Part shown: positions 7,734-15,089 of the stretch, in pieces
How positions within the stretch are numbered: position 1 is the stretch's first letter
Layout of the letters: every line of letters starts with the position of its first letter
NCBI GenBank assembly: GCA_964462125.1
Contig: CAYWXT010000068.1
Location: forward strand, 1 to 23,215
DNA length: 23,215 bases
From: JAWLFY01 sp964462125
Lineage (GTDB): Bacteria > Planctomycetota > Planctomycetia > Pirellulales > Pirellulaceae
Direction: 5' to 3'
Made by a program: the position numbers and the translations under genes
Notes under the pieces: model-generated
Seen by the model: only the letters and a program-made list of their open reading frames with translations
Database searches by the model: none
Told to the model about the DNA's origin: nothing

Positions 7734-9020
7734 ATGTTTCCCATGCCCGTGCCAAAAGAATCCTTGGACCTGTTGCTCAGCGGCTATCTGGATGATGCCC
7801 TCAGCAGCGAGGAACGCCGCCGCGTCGAGCGCTGGCTGCAAACCGACCCGGACATCGTCCGGGAGTTGGAGTCGTTGCGGTCGCTTCGCGAGTCCGTTCG
7901 TGCGGTCGCTCGCAGTGACGAACGAACGCTGGGACCGGAGTTTGCTGACCAAGTCGTCGAGGCAGCGATTGCGCGTGCCCAGGCAGAGGGGCTGTCGGAA
8001 GAGCATCCGTTGGTGCGATTGGCGGAACAGCCGACTGGGGCTGGGGTGACCAAGTCGAGACGAACGCTTGCTGCGAAGCACGTGGCCCTTTTGGTCGCAG
8101 GGCTCGCGGCGTCGATCTTGATCGCCGTTGTCGCGTTGCGCCCGGACGAGGGTGATCGACGTGAACGGGCCGTTGCCGAGTCGACGACCACGCCTGAACC
8201 GGGACGGGAAACCACGGAGATTGATGAGATTCTATCGCCGCCGCGTCGGCCCAGTGACCTCGCTGAGGAGCCTCCCGAGATGCCGGTGGAGACGGTGGAG
8301 CCCGCCCACCCTTCCCAGCTCGCGGACGATTCTGCCAGCGAGGCGCCCGACTCGGAGCCCGTTCCCGACTCGTTGGACGACCCGACCCCGAGCGATCCGA
8401 TCGATTTGCGTCCGCCGGGTGAGCCGAGTGGTGCGCCGATGGTGGCCGATTCGGATGCCGAGAGCAGCACACCGGAACCACCAACATCGGCGAAGCGACT
8501 CCAGGCCCTGCTGGTCCTGGACGTTCGCCGCACCGAGTCAGGCAGAGCCTCGCTCGCCGTTCGCCGCGCGATCGATCGGGCTGACATCGGAACGAGCAAC
8601 GACGAGGGGCTCGACGACGAGGTGGTCAGGGCGGTGACCGATGAGGTGGAGCTGTCGGATGACTCCTCCGGCTCGGTGGTCTACCTGGAGGCCCCGGCGA
8701 AACAACTCGACCAGTTCGTGATGTCGCTGATCGACGACCATGACGGAATCGAATCGGTAGGTTGGAACATCGTGTTCGATGTGCCTGTACTCAACACGGT
8801 CGAGTCGATCCGCAACGTCGATCCGACGACCGTCCGTCACAGCACCAGCCGCTCGGTTCGGGTTCAGGACGCGGAGCAACGGGAGATGCTCACCGGAGCC
8901 CTGGGGAATCGCGAATATTTGCCTGTCAGCGGCGACCAAACGCCACCGCTGGGTGAGCTGGGCGCGGAATCGAGTCCCTCCGATGACGTGCCCGCTCAAC
9001 TGCTGGTCCTGATTCGCTAA
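7734..9020 (+). CDS. anti-sigma-factor-like single-pass membrane protein
   Basis: A 428-residue protein. Residues 7-60 (ESLDLLLSGYLDDALSSEERRRVERWL...) match the helical N-terminal part of ECF anti-sigma factors (putative zinc-finger type), but without the His/Cys zinc ligands. One transmembrane segment lies at about 116-135 (VALLVAGLAASILIAVVAL). The outer part begins with a Pro/Glu/Asp-rich linker (about 140-250). A compact domain follows (about 256-350, RLQALLVLDVRRTESG... and VVYLEAPAKQLDQFVMSLID), and then a polar tail. No sigma-factor gene is adjacent; the upstream neighbour is a divergent methyltransferase. ATG 7743, three codons in, is an equally possible start. A role in signal transfer across the membrane is inferred from architecture only. 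Confidence 0.72.
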   Translation: MFPMPVPKESLDLLLSGYLDDALSSEERRRVERWLQTDPDIVRELESLRSLRESVRAVARSDERTLGPEFADQVVEAAIARAQAEGLSEEHPLVRLAEQPTGAGVTKSRRTLAAKHVALLVAGLAASILIAVVALRPDEGDRRERAVAESTTTPEPGRETTEIDEILSPPRRPSDLAEEPPEMPVETVEPAHPSQLADDSASEAPDSEPVPDSLDDPTPSDPIDLRPPGEPSGAPMVADSDAESSTPEPPTSAKRLQALLVLDVRRTESGRASLAVRRAIDRADIGTSNDEGLDDEVVRAVTDEVELSDDSSGSVVYLEAPAKQLDQFVMSLIDDHDGIESVGWNIVFDVPVLNTVESIRNVDPTTVRHSTSRSVRVQDAEQREMLTGALGNREYLPVSGDQTPPLGELGAESSPSDDVPAQLLVLIR

Positions 9021-9041
9021 GCCGCTGATGGGTCGCCGCCG

Positions 9042-9437
9042 CTATCCGTTGCCCGTCCCCTCGTAGCGCCGCCGGATGCGTTCCCGCCGTCGGCTTGCCG
9101 CTACCTTGATGTTTTCAGGCAATCCAGGGACCTTCAGAACGGTCGCTAGATCCTCGGCCGCTTTGGCGTCTTCGTGAATCGCAGAATACGCCAATGCCCG
9201 GTTGTAGAGCGCCATCGCCTTGACATCGGTCGGTAGTCCGGCTGCCCGAAGAGAGGCCGAATAATCCAAGATAGCCCCCCTGAAATCGTCCTTCTTTGCC
9301 TTCGCCATTCCGCATCGATAGAGGGCGAGCGCCCTTTGGCGAGGCGATAACCAACTCTTCAGCCAACGAGTGATCCTCACGTGAACGCCATCTGATTGCG
9401 ACGATTGAATAGAGAAGCGAGCGCTTTGACTTAGCAT
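9042..9437 (-). CDS. small TPR-repeat protein
   Basis: A 131-residue basic protein with two tetratricopeptide-like helix pairs: about 36-68 (ALALYRCGMAKAKKDDFRGAILDYSASL) and 73-107 (KAMALYNRALAYSAIHEDAKAAEDLATVL). The second matches the TPR spacing well (A-x-x-x-x-x-A at the usual positions). It ends with an Arg-rich helix (ASRRRERIRRRYEG). No signal peptide or membrane segment is visible. It follows the SHD1 gene by 78 bp in the same direction, so co-transcription is possible. It is convergent with the anti-sigma-like gene, only 21 bp away. The first ~25 residues are low quality, so the true start may be downstream. TPRs mediate protein contacts; the partner is unknown. Confidence 0.68.
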   Translation of the reverse strand: MLSQSARFSIQSSQSDGVHVRITRWLKSWLSPRQRALALYRCGMAKAKKDDFRGAILDYSASLRAAGLPTDVKAMALYNRALAYSAIHEDAKAAEDLATVLKVPGLPENIKVAASRRRERIRRRYEGTGNG

Positions 9438-9515
9438 CGCCTAGCTTAGCATGGCTCGCATAGCGAGTCACCCCAGTGCGCACTTCTCTCTCGCCGGCAC
9501 GGTTGCCAGCGGCCG

Positions 9516-10682
9516 CTAATCATCTTGATCCGCGCTGACCTGGCGAATCTTTCCGGAACCAGGAACCGCATCTGCCGTGGTGGAGTCCTCACCGGACGGC
9601 AACGGGACATCCTCGAACCGGAAAGGGACGCGGACGCGTTGTTGGTCGACTGCAAGCGACCAACGGAATCCAACATTCGGTGGCAGGCCGTCCTCCGCCT
9701 GCAGGGTATAGCTGAGCGTTCCGTCCGGACCGCCGCTCCAAGCGGCCATCGTCTCCAGTTCGTTCCCCTCCGCATCGACCAAGTCCATGTCCAGAATCGC
9801 TGTTTCCGGTCCCTGGATGTTCACGGCAATCATTTGTTCCGGCTTCGCATCCGGGAGGGTGACTTGTGCGTCCGCGGGATCGGTCACCTGGACCTCCAGG
9901 CCGGCTTCTTCCAATACGGGATCGGAGAGGGCCTCTCCAACCTTCTCCGCGATGCCTTCCACCGTCACCTGTTTCCGTTCTCCGCCGGTCATCAATTGCA
10001 GCGAGCCTTCCAGAACCTGCAACCGCTTGGCGGCCGATGGCGGTCGCTGCAACATGAGTTGGATGCGGAGCTCGTCGTCTGGCCTGTCGAATTGCCCCGC
10101 AAACATCATTTGACGGTCGACCTCCACGAATTGCTCGACTGGATTGTTCATGGAAAAAGAACTTTCGATCTGTTCCAGCGTTTCGTCACCGTCGGCCTTG
10201 GCCGTGGAGACATCCAGAAACCCAAAGTGGGTGGCTTGGGCAGCCGCGGTGCCGGCCAGTTCAATCGTTGCGAACAAGGGTTCCTGGTCTCGGGGAGCAT
10301 GGACGGCAAACGGCTCGTCGAATGTCAAAGTGAGTTTCGTCTGCAGCTCTTCACCAGCGGACTCGGCGGGCGAATCGCCGTCGCTTGGTTGCTGTTGTTT
10401 GACGTAGGCACGATCGCTTTCGCTCAGGCGTTCCAAGGGCACCTCGATGAGATTGCCGTCAGGTTTCTTCAGTTTCACAACGCCGTCGGACAAACCGGCG
10501 TACTCCGCCTCGACTTGGTACTCGCCCGTGCTGTCGGTCCAGGTTCGCGCCCAAGCTGACGTGACAGAGAGTGTCGCCATTGCTAACACGGCACCGACAA
10601 TGAACAGTCGATGATGGGGCTTCGACGCGCACATCACGTTGTTTTTGGAGTACGATGATTGAACAGGAATTGAATGGATCAT
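9516..10682 (-). CDS. secreted SHD1 (SLA1 homology 1)-domain protein
   Basis: A 388-residue exported protein. A signal peptide (about 23-45, hydrophobic LFIVGAVLAMATLSVTSAWA) is followed directly by an SHD1 domain (46-96: RTWTDSTGEYQVEAEYAGLSDGVVKLKKPDGNLIEVPLERLSESDRAYV). SHD1 is a small beta fold first known from yeast Sla1 and widespread in exported planctomycete proteins. The remaining ~290 residues are acidic, predicted mostly beta, and unlike anything I recognise. The start at ATG 10682 has a GGAG 8 bp upstream. ATG 10634 would give a more ordinary signal peptide but lacks a ribosome site. The C-terminus is hydrophilic with no membrane anchor. Envelope or periplasmic location is inferred; function is unknown. 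Confidence 0.83.
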   Translation of the reverse strand: MIHSIPVQSSYSKNNVMCASKPHHRLFIVGAVLAMATLSVTSAWARTWTDSTGEYQVEAEYAGLSDGVVKLKKPDGNLIEVPLERLSESDRAYVKQQQPSDGDSPAESAGEELQTKLTLTFDEPFAVHAPRDQEPLFATIELAGTAAAQATHFGFLDVSTAKADGDETLEQIESSFSMNNPVEQFVEVDRQMMFAGQFDRPDDELRIQLMLQRPPSAAKRLQVLEGSLQLMTGGERKQVTVEGIAEKVGEALSDPVLEEAGLEVQVTDPADAQVTLPDAKPEQMIAVNIQGPETAILDMDLVDAEGNELETMAAWSGGPDGTLSYTLQAEDGLPPNVGFRWSLAVDQQRVRVPFRFEDVPLPSGEDSTTADAVPGSGKIRQVSADQDD

Positions 10683-11194
10683 GGATAGTGCTCCGTATAA
10701 GCTATGAGATTACACCGCGCCGGCGACCAGATCGTCCAGCATGAGACGGGACAGGAGTGGTGGGATGACGGCTGGGTACAAGGAGCAGTCCTCGGGTGTC
10801 GCGCCGTTTGTCGCTCAGACCAGTCGTAACCCTTATCGAATTATGATGTCTCGGTCGTACGGTGAGATCAAGTTCTCGTGGCTTGAATCCCGAAGGCGAT
10901 TGAAGCCATCACTGGCGGCCCCATTCCTCGGGGCGAACATCGTCGACCGGCAGGTGAACGATCCGCATCGAAAACTTGCCCAGGCTCTGATGTCATTCTC
11001 CGCGAGTTTCGTGCCCGTGGTCCACGGTGGATTGCTTCGCACCGTCTCCAAAAAAAACGCTATCAACCAAAACGCAGGGGTGTGCCTCGAAAAGTGACAA
11101 AAGTTACGATGAGGCGAGGCGACCTTGATTCGTGTCGCCGCTACGTTCACCTCGGAATATCTCGCTCGGGTGCGTCGGGGAAGTCCACGATCAC
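10683..11194. other. gene-poor stretch, possibly holding decayed sequence
   Basis: About 510 bp upstream of both the SHD1 gene (-) and the small membrane protein gene (+). A 118-codon plus frame (10741-11097) and a 105-codon minus frame (10833-11150) are open, but both translations lack any recognisable domain, hydrophobic pattern or ribosome site. Composition is less GC-rich than the flanks (for example the A-run near 11050). It may be regulatory or a gene remnant. I see nothing firm in it. Confidence 0.4.
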
Positions 11195-11671
11195 ATGTTG
11201 GGAATAGACATTACGATCGAGGGTCCGTTTTCTGAGCAGCACCCGCTTACCAAAACGGGGTGTGCGGTGACGTGTCTTTCGTTCGTTCTGTTCGGCAATT
11301 CCATTCCGCTGGCGATGGCGGCGAAGCTGGTTCACATGATGATCTGGGGCCCGGCGCAGCCGGATGTTTCGCTTTGGGGATGGCTCCTTGCGGCCTGCTT
11401 CCTGGTGGCCATGATCGCCTTCGGAACGTATTGTCTTTTCTCGCTGCTCGACTGGTTCACCACCGGGCGTCTGAGCCTGCGGCAGCGAGCGAAGGTCGTG
11501 ATGCGGCTCAGCCTCGTTTCCTTGACCGTGGCCGTCACCGCGCTGGTGCTTGGTCGCTTGGACGTCGTGTTTGCCTCCCTATTGCTGGCGATTCCAATCA
11601 GTTTGATATTGGCCGGGCCGCTCATCATGATCGGTCAATCGGTGGGCCAGCGTGGAGAAGGTAGGACGTGA
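11195..11671 (+). CDS. small multi-pass membrane protein of unknown function
   Basis: A 158-residue hydrophobic protein. Four likely membrane segments lie at about 22-44 (GCAVTCLSFVLFGNSIPLAMAAK), 60-86 (LWGWLLAACFLVAMIAFGTYCLFSLLD), 102-120 and 122-146. A short basic loop (RLSLRQRAK) sits between the second and third, suggesting a cytoplasmic side. The start used is ATG 11195. A GTG at 11132 would add 21 hydrophilic residues; neither has a clear ribosome site. I do not recognise the family. It stands alone in the + direction between minus-strand genes, and an inverted repeat follows about 55 bp after the stop. Confidence 0.6.
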   Translation: MLGIDITIEGPFSEQHPLTKTGCAVTCLSFVLFGNSIPLAMAAKLVHMMIWGPAQPDVSLWGWLLAACFLVAMIAFGTYCLFSLLDWFTTGRLSLRQRAKVVMRLSLVSLTVAVTALVLGRLDVVFASLLLAIPISLILAGPLIMIGQSVGQRGEGRT

Positions 11672-11727
11672 GCCGGTTGTTCCCGTGGCTCCGGCGGAGG
11701 TGCCCGCGAGTGTGCCCGCTCGCTAGG

Positions 11728-11774
11728 GGCTCTGTCAGAAAACGCGAACGACGCTCGCGTTTTCTGACAGAGCC
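11728..11774. repeat. perfect 20-bp inverted repeat, 7-bp spacer
   Basis: GGCTCTGTCAGAAAACGCGA (11728-11747) is followed by a 7-bp spacer and then its exact reverse complement (11755-11774). It lies between the convergent membrane-protein gene (+, ends 11671) and the fhcB-like gene (-, ends 11796), 57 and 22 bp from their stops. As RNA it would form a very stable hairpin from either strand, so a bidirectional terminator is likely. There is no T-run on either side. A miniature mobile-element remnant is the alternative, since the arm resembles the kind of sequence found at insertion-sequence ends. Confidence 0.85.
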
Positions 11775-11795
11775 TAACGGGGGCGCGTCCGAACG

Positions 11796-12908
11796 CTAAA
11801 GGTCGTTGGGCGGGTTGGGGATTTCACCGATCTGGGCATCGAGCCATTCCGCTGGCGTCGGTCGATCGGTGGGGTGGATGCTGGCCAGCGGCAACGTGAC
11901 GGTTCCATCGCCGCGGACCACGATCCCGCCGCGGTGAACCCCTACCGTCGACGCGGGCATGTAGTGGGTGGCCAATTCGAATCCCGGATCGACACCACCG
12001 ATCTGTAGTGCAACCGGCAGCGGTGGCTGCAGGACGGCGTCGCCCAAGCGGACCCGCGTGGCGAGACTCGGTTCCCTCCCGCGCGGCCTCGCCCCAACGA
12101 CATGCGACTGGAGGGGACAGTTGGATGACCAGGCGGTCACGCTGCGGTTGGTTTGAGCCGGGTCGAGCTGCACGAGGACGGCGCGCCGGGAGACGTTTTG
12201 CCGAGAGATGATCTCGAGCAGCATCACCGCGGCGGCTTCCGATTCGTTTGACTCGAACGCCGCATCCCCGACGACGACGGCGAGATAACGGCTTTTGAGG
12301 ATCGCTGCGGCCAGTCGTTCCAGTTCGACATCTTGGACGTGGTCCGGTGTGGCTCTCTGCAGCCGGTAGCTGAGTGCCGCGAGCCGGTCCGCCGAGGCGC
12401 CGTAGGGCCAATCGAACAGTCGTGTTGGTCTCTCCGGTTCGGTGACCCGCTCGATGAGTCGGGGGGCTTGGTCCCGCGTGACGCCAAGGAGCCAGAGCTG
12501 GTCGGCGTGGCGTCGAACCTCCCCGAGGGTAGCCGCGACGACGCCGTCACGTCCGGTCGCCGTCGACATGGCTTGCCGCGTCGGTGTCGCTTCGACTTCG
12601 ATCTCAATTTGGCCCTCGGTCTGTCGTCGTTGCAGAATCCGGGCCGACTTCAGGTCGGTCCCTGCCGTGATCACCCGGACTTGGGGCGACTCCGCGAACA
12701 GCTCCCTGGCAACTTCGGCGAGCTGCGTTTCGCTCGCTGGACGTGTTTCGAGACGCGGACCGCTCGAGGGCCCCAGGGCCGATTGAAATCCTGCCTCCGC
12801 CCGCTCGCAGGCGACGTTCGTCTTTCCTTGCGGGTCGACGATCACGTCATCGCACAGCAAGGGACAAAACGGGCAAACGATGGGGGGCTGACGCACGGGC
12901 CGACTCAT
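11796..12908 (-). CDS. fhcB: formylmethanofuran dehydrogenase subunit B-like protein
   Basis: A 370-residue protein. The N-terminus IVCPFCPLLCDDVIV with C12, C15, C19 and a fourth Cys at 34 (NVACERA) is the signature of the B subunit of formylmethanofuran dehydrogenase (Fwd/Fmd) and of the Fhc formyltransferase/hydrolase complex. The end (TVGVHRGGIVVRGDGTVTLPL) matches the characteristic C-terminal block of that subunit. In planctomycetes the complex serves tetrahydromethanopterin-linked C1 transfer. No other fhc gene is in the window. There is no Cys near position 118, where the Fwd enzyme holds its molybdenum/tungsten ligand, in keeping with a non-redox Fhc-type protein. Somewhat shorter than the roughly 430 residues usual for FwdB. 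The ATG follows the hemDE stop without a single intervening base, so the genes are translationally linked. Confidence 0.75.
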   Translation of the reverse strand: MSRPVRQPPIVCPFCPLLCDDVIVDPQGKTNVACERAEAGFQSALGPSSGPRLETRPASETQLAEVARELFAESPQVRVITAGTDLKSARILQRRQTEGQIEIEVEATPTRQAMSTATGRDGVVAATLGEVRRHADQLWLLGVTRDQAPRLIERVTEPERPTRLFDWPYGASADRLAALSYRLQRATPDHVQDVELERLAAAILKSRYLAVVVGDAAFESNESEAAAVMLLEIISRQNVSRRAVLVQLDPAQTNRSVTAWSSNCPLQSHVVGARPRGREPSLATRVRLGDAVLQPPLPVALQIGGVDPGFELATHYMPASTVGVHRGGIVVRGDGTVTLPLASIHPTDRPTPAEWLDAQIGEIPNPPNDL

Positions 12909-14921
12909 TCAATCACCGGCCGACGCTTTGACACACTCGATCAGCGCGATCACATGCTCCACCGGGGTTTCTTTCAGCACGCCGTGACCGAGATTGAAAA
13001 TGTGTCCCGGCCGGCCGGAGACGGAGTTCAAGAGTTGGGTTGCTTGGCGGCGAATCTCATCCGGGTCGGTCAACAGGACCGAGGGGTCGAGGTTGCCCTG
13101 CACCGCGGCGTCGTGGCCGATCCGCTGCCAGGCGACATCGAGGGAGATTCGCCAATCGACGCCGACAACGGTCCGCCGGTCGACGCGGAGCATCGGTAGC
13201 AGCTCCGGGTTTCCGGTAGCGAAGTTGATCACCGGAACCGAGGGGTCGATGCCGCCGATGATCTGCTTCATCCACGGCAGGACATGGGTTCGATAATCCT
13301 GGGGGGCCAAGCATCCAGCCCAGCTATCGAACAGCTGCACGCACTGCGCCCCGGCGGCAACTTGTTGGTTGAGATAGGCAACGATCGCTTCGGAGAGCAG
13401 TTCCATCAGCGCCGTCCAGCCGCCGTCGGTGGAACGCATCAGTCGTTTCGTCGCCAGATAGTTACGGCTACTGCCACCCTCGATTGCGTAGCTGGCGAGC
13501 GTGAATGGAGCGCCGGCGAATCCGATCAGGGGAATCATTTCGGGCAGGTCGGCCCGTGTCTGGCGAACGGTTTCGTAAACGAAGTCCAACCGCGAGGGAT
13601 CCTCCAAGCGTTCCAGCCGCTTGACACCCTCCGCGTCGCGGACCGGGTTGTGGATCACCGGACCGTCCCCGGCGGCGAACTCCAGATTGAACCCCAAGGG
13701 AACCAGCAACGGCAGCAGGTCGGAAAAGATGATCGCGGCGTCGACCCCCAAGCGGTCGACGGCGGTGCACATCACCTCGCTGCACAGCGGCGGGTTGTGA
13801 CAGAGTTCGAGAAACGAGTGCTTGGCACGGACGGCGCGGTACTCGGCCATGTACCGCCCCGCTTGCCGCATCAGCCAAACCGGAGTCCGCTCGGTCGGTT
13901 CACAGCGGCACGCCCGCATGAAGAGACTATCCAAGGACCGGTGGCGAATCACGTCCGCGGGGATCGGCGAGTGGGTGGCGGTCGGCGAAGGGTCACCCGC
14001 GGCGCCCCCTGGACGCCTTGGCGGCGCGCCGCCGGTGGCTGGGGCTGTGCGGGGCACCGGCGCGTCGGCCGGGCGGCTTTTGGTGGCGATCAGCGACCGA
14101 CTCCGCCGTGCCGCCTCGACCACCAGGTGTCCCATCTTGGGATGGGTCGGTTCCATGTCGATCGGTAGCTCGCACTCCTCCAACATTTGGCTGGTGGTCG
14201 GACCGATCGACGCGATCACGGTTTGTCGCAAGCCCGATCGGAGTTCCTCGACAACCTGCAGCTGTTCGCCCATCCGCAGCAGATTGACAACCTGGTGGGC
14301 GCTGGTCAGCAGCAGCACGTCTCGCTTCCCGGCGGCCAGGGCCCGCACGTTTTCTTCCAGCGGTCCTGTCTGCTCGGGGAACTCCCAACCGTAGACACGG
14401 ACCGGCTGCACCGTCGCCCCTCGGGCTTCGAGCCCGGCGACCAAGGAGGGGTTGGAGATCCCGTATTCCTGGAGCCCGACGACTTGGTTGGCGACCGGCA
14501 CCTGTTGGTCGATCAACTGCAGCAGTTCACGCCAGGTATTTGGTTCCGGGACGCGGTGGGTCGGGGTCAGCCCCTGCTCCCGCATCGCGGCGGCGGGTTT
14601 GGGCCCTCGGCAAATGGTCACCACATCGGAGAGGGCATCGAGAAACTGCTGCCGGTCGACATGCCGTTCAATCGCCTTGATCAGATAGCGGAAGCCGACG
14701 CCGGTCATCAAGACAACCACGTTGATCTGGCCGGTGATCACGTGGTAGGCGAAATCGATCGCCCCCCGATTTGGTTCGATCGGGACCTCGCGCATCGAGG
14801 GACTGACGTGTGGCGTCCCGCCGTAGCGTCGGATCAGCCGTTCCATGTCGTCAGCGCGGCGGCTTTCCAGGGCAGCGACGTGCAGTCCGTCGAAGTTTCC
14901 GTCGGTGGGAGCCTCGGCCAT
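12909..14921 (-). CDS. hemE: fused uroporphyrinogen-III synthase / uroporphyrinogen decarboxylase
   Basis: A 670-residue fusion of two consecutive haem-pathway enzymes. Residues about 12-275 form HemD (LHVAALESRRADDMERLIRRYGG at its start; VVGLQEYG, LLLTSAHQV and ASIGPTTSQMLEE further on), which closes hydroxymethylbilane to uroporphyrinogen III. A Pro/Ala/Gly-rich linker (276-322) leads to HemE (325-668), which decarboxylates it to coproporphyrinogen III. HemE motifs are complete: TPVWLMRQAGRYMAEYR, Asp401 in FSDLL, GFAGAPFTLASYAIEGG with Tyr478, FDSWAG with Ser533, and FNLGHGVLKETP with His646. The start is ATG 14921 because the HemD fold begins right after it; the frame is open up to 15671, but that part is antisense to trmB. 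No Shine-Dalgarno is seen. The stop abuts the fhcB-like ATG. Confidence 0.93.
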   Translation of the reverse strand: MAEAPTDGNFDGLHVAALESRRADDMERLIRRYGGTPHVSPSMREVPIEPNRGAIDFAYHVITGQINVVVLMTGVGFRYLIKAIERHVDRQQFLDALSDVVTICRGPKPAAAMREQGLTPTHRVPEPNTWRELLQLIDQQVPVANQVVGLQEYGISNPSLVAGLEARGATVQPVRVYGWEFPEQTGPLEENVRALAAGKRDVLLLTSAHQVVNLLRMGEQLQVVEELRSGLRQTVIASIGPTTSQMLEECELPIDMEPTHPKMGHLVVEAARRSRSLIATKSRPADAPVPRTAPATGGAPPRRPGGAAGDPSPTATHSPIPADVIRHRSLDSLFMRACRCEPTERTPVWLMRQAGRYMAEYRAVRAKHSFLELCHNPPLCSEVMCTAVDRLGVDAAIIFSDLLPLLVPLGFNLEFAAGDGPVIHNPVRDAEGVKRLERLEDPSRLDFVYETVRQTRADLPEMIPLIGFAGAPFTLASYAIEGGSSRNYLATKRLMRSTDGGWTALMELLSEAIVAYLNQQVAAGAQCVQLFDSWAGCLAPQDYRTHVLPWMKQIIGGIDPSVPVINFATGNPELLPMLRVDRRTVVGVDWRISLDVAWQRIGHDAAVQGNLDPSVLLTDPDEIRRQATQLLNSVSGRPGHIFNLGHGVLKETPVEHVIALIECVKASAGD

Positions 14922-15089
14922 GATGGTGTCGCTGGGGAGCCTTCGTGGGTGACCGGGCGAGGGAGACTCGCACGCGGCAGATTGTCGAATCGATCGATCA
15001 CGCCGAGCATTGTAGGGAATTCCCCCGGCGTTACGATGAGCGATCTCGCATTCCTTGCTCGGTGCAACTGACATGCCCCAGGATCGCTG

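Noticed and set aside
9438..9515. Short dyad (CTCGC-ATA-GCGAG) after the SHD1 gene
   Set aside because: Only 5 bp of stem in GC-rich DNA; expected by chance.
12333..15071. Three long plus-strand frames (12333-13199, 13284-14168, 14187-15071)
   Set aside because: All antisense to the fhcB-like and hemDE genes, whose family motifs are unmistakable.
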